From: Puccinia triticina | Taxonomy: Eukaryota > Basidiomycota > Pucciniomycetes > Pucciniales > Pucciniaceae | Reading direction: 5' to 3' | DNA length: 64,000 bases | NCBI RefSeq assembly: GCF_026914185.1 | Contig: NC_070567.1 | Span: 868,001-932,000 of the forward strand | Shown: positions 63,220 to 64,000 of the stretch, piece by piece | Numbering within the stretch: the stretch's first letter is position 1 | Layout: each line of letters begins with the position of its first letter | The notes under the pieces: generated by a model | Seen by the model: only the letters and a program-made list of their open reading frames with translations | Database searches by the model: none | Told to the model about the DNA's origin: nothing | Translations under genes and position numbers: made by a program

Positions 63220-63841
63220 CGTATCCGCTTAGTGTTTGTTCACGGAAAGTCGTACGTTGCTGACTGGGACAGTAGGGAGATTGTTTGTCGTCCAGAGGGC
63301 GGCTGGAGATGAAACAGTCGGAGATGACACCAGGGAAAAAACATTGCTCCATACATCTGTACGTCTTCATCTATCAGGAGTTGGTTGCTGCACTTCTCTC
63401 CTGTTTAAGTTGAGCCTCAGGACTACCATCATTTTGCTTTCCTCACTCAACAGGCTGACAAAATAGGGGGTTTCAAAGCCGCCCAGGTGTAGCTTGCATG
63501 CTCTGTTGCAAGTCAGCATTCAAGTCAGCTCTTGAACACTCAAGTTGCAAAAGCCCATGCAAGCCACATTGTACTCAGCCCCTGAAGCTTTCTTGAATGG
63601 TTCTTGCCAGTTGATATTCAACAAAAGTTTTGAACACCAGCTTGCAAAAGTCTATGCAATTTGAACCCAACCAACTTTGATTCCCCTGAAGAACAAATAC
63701 TAATAATCTTCTATTTAAATTTTGAGCCCTTCATGACTTGAGATATTCCTCAAGAGATCACCATGTATCTTTGTCTGAGTCAAATCCTCTTGATCTTGCC
63801 CTGCCTGTATTCTTGGTCATCTGCAACAGATAAAGAAATGC
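63220..63841. other. THR4 upstream region
   Basis: Presumed THR4 promoter on the minus strand. No TATA box or well-defined site recognised. From 63480, GTTGCAAGTCAGC-like and TTGAACACC phrases hint at fragments of the MITE family that follows. Confidence 0.5.
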
Positions 63842-63996
63842 GGTGTTGAAAATTGCATAAGATTTTTTTACATAAAATCACAAACTGCAATTTTGGCTTG
63901 GAGATGTCATTTTAAGTTTTATGCACGCTGATATCTCCCAGCCAAAATTGGCTTTATGATTTTATGTAAACAGTGACATATGCAATTTTGAACACC
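63842..63996. mobile_element. MITE, GGTGTTCAAA family
   Basis: 155 bp; termini GGTGTTGAAAATTGCATA and complement match at 17 of 18. Inner inverted repeats TTTACATAAAATCA and GCCAAAATTGGC make the whole unit fold back. Related to 51701-51895 by its termini and by ATAAAATCA motifs. Confidence 0.7.
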
Positions 63997-64000
63997 ATAA

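Overview
The window reads as a transposon-rich stretch of a filamentous basidiomycete chromosome, most likely a rust fungus (Pucciniales). That assignment is inference. It rests on a fungal-type threonine synthase split by short GT-AG introns, transposon families familiar from rusts (GCM-domain and OTU-fused Mutator-like elements, tyrosine-recombinase elements, pogo elements), and repeated CGA-to-TGA decay. Only three host genes look intact, all in the last 9 kb: a multi-span membrane protein (55.4-57.2 kb), a Gly/Asn/Gln-rich low-complexity protein (58.0-59.8 kb, minus) and threonine synthase THR4 (61.0-63.2 kb, minus).

From left to right: 0-4 kb holds a degenerate repeat and no gene. At 4.1-6.8 kb two tandem tyrosine-recombinase copies, both broken, are followed by a 193-bp direct repeat pair laid out like the 3' end of a split-repeat retroelement. 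From 6.8 to 17.4 kb lies one old minus-strand MULE with a GCM-like zinc domain. It is cut by a nearly complete Ty1/copia element (8144-13969), carries a 268-bp internal tandem duplication, and has a 2.1-kb Harbinger-like element (14700-16790) inserted in one duplicate; the other duplicate preserves the empty site. 17.4-22.1 kb is mostly non-coding, with a possible solo LTR.

From 22.1 to 36.6 kb is a nest of three retroelements. A minus-strand Ty3/gypsy element (gypsy-2) is split in its integrase by a young plus-strand gypsy element (gypsy-1, 23245-33471). Gypsy-1 is itself split between RNase H and integrase by a 637-bp TRIM (28558-29194). Collapsing each target duplication rejoins the host reading frame. 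Gypsy-1 has a textbook -1 frameshift signal, a duplicated internal polypurine tract, and beyond integrase a divergent pair of accessory ORFs, one with RRM-fold topology. The TRIM carries a tRNA-like Pol III unit in each LTR. The copia element and the TRIM both have primer sites matching tRNA anticodon arms (Tyr and initiator Met), suggesting half-tRNA priming.

From 36.6 to 55 kb are a chromovirus remnant, palindromic minisatellites, a MULE encoding a transposase-SWIM-AT-hook-OTU protease fusion (40072-44651), a pogo/Tigger pseudogene, a captured glycogen synthase fragment in hairpin-rich DNA, a 430-bp inverted-repeat pair enclosing 2.9 kb, and several MITEs.

Most open frames here are transposon debris. 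The most novel-looking signals are the tRNA-bearing TRIM, the RRM-encoding gypsy element with its frameshift signal, and the Harbinger-like element filled with a palindromic minisatellite.
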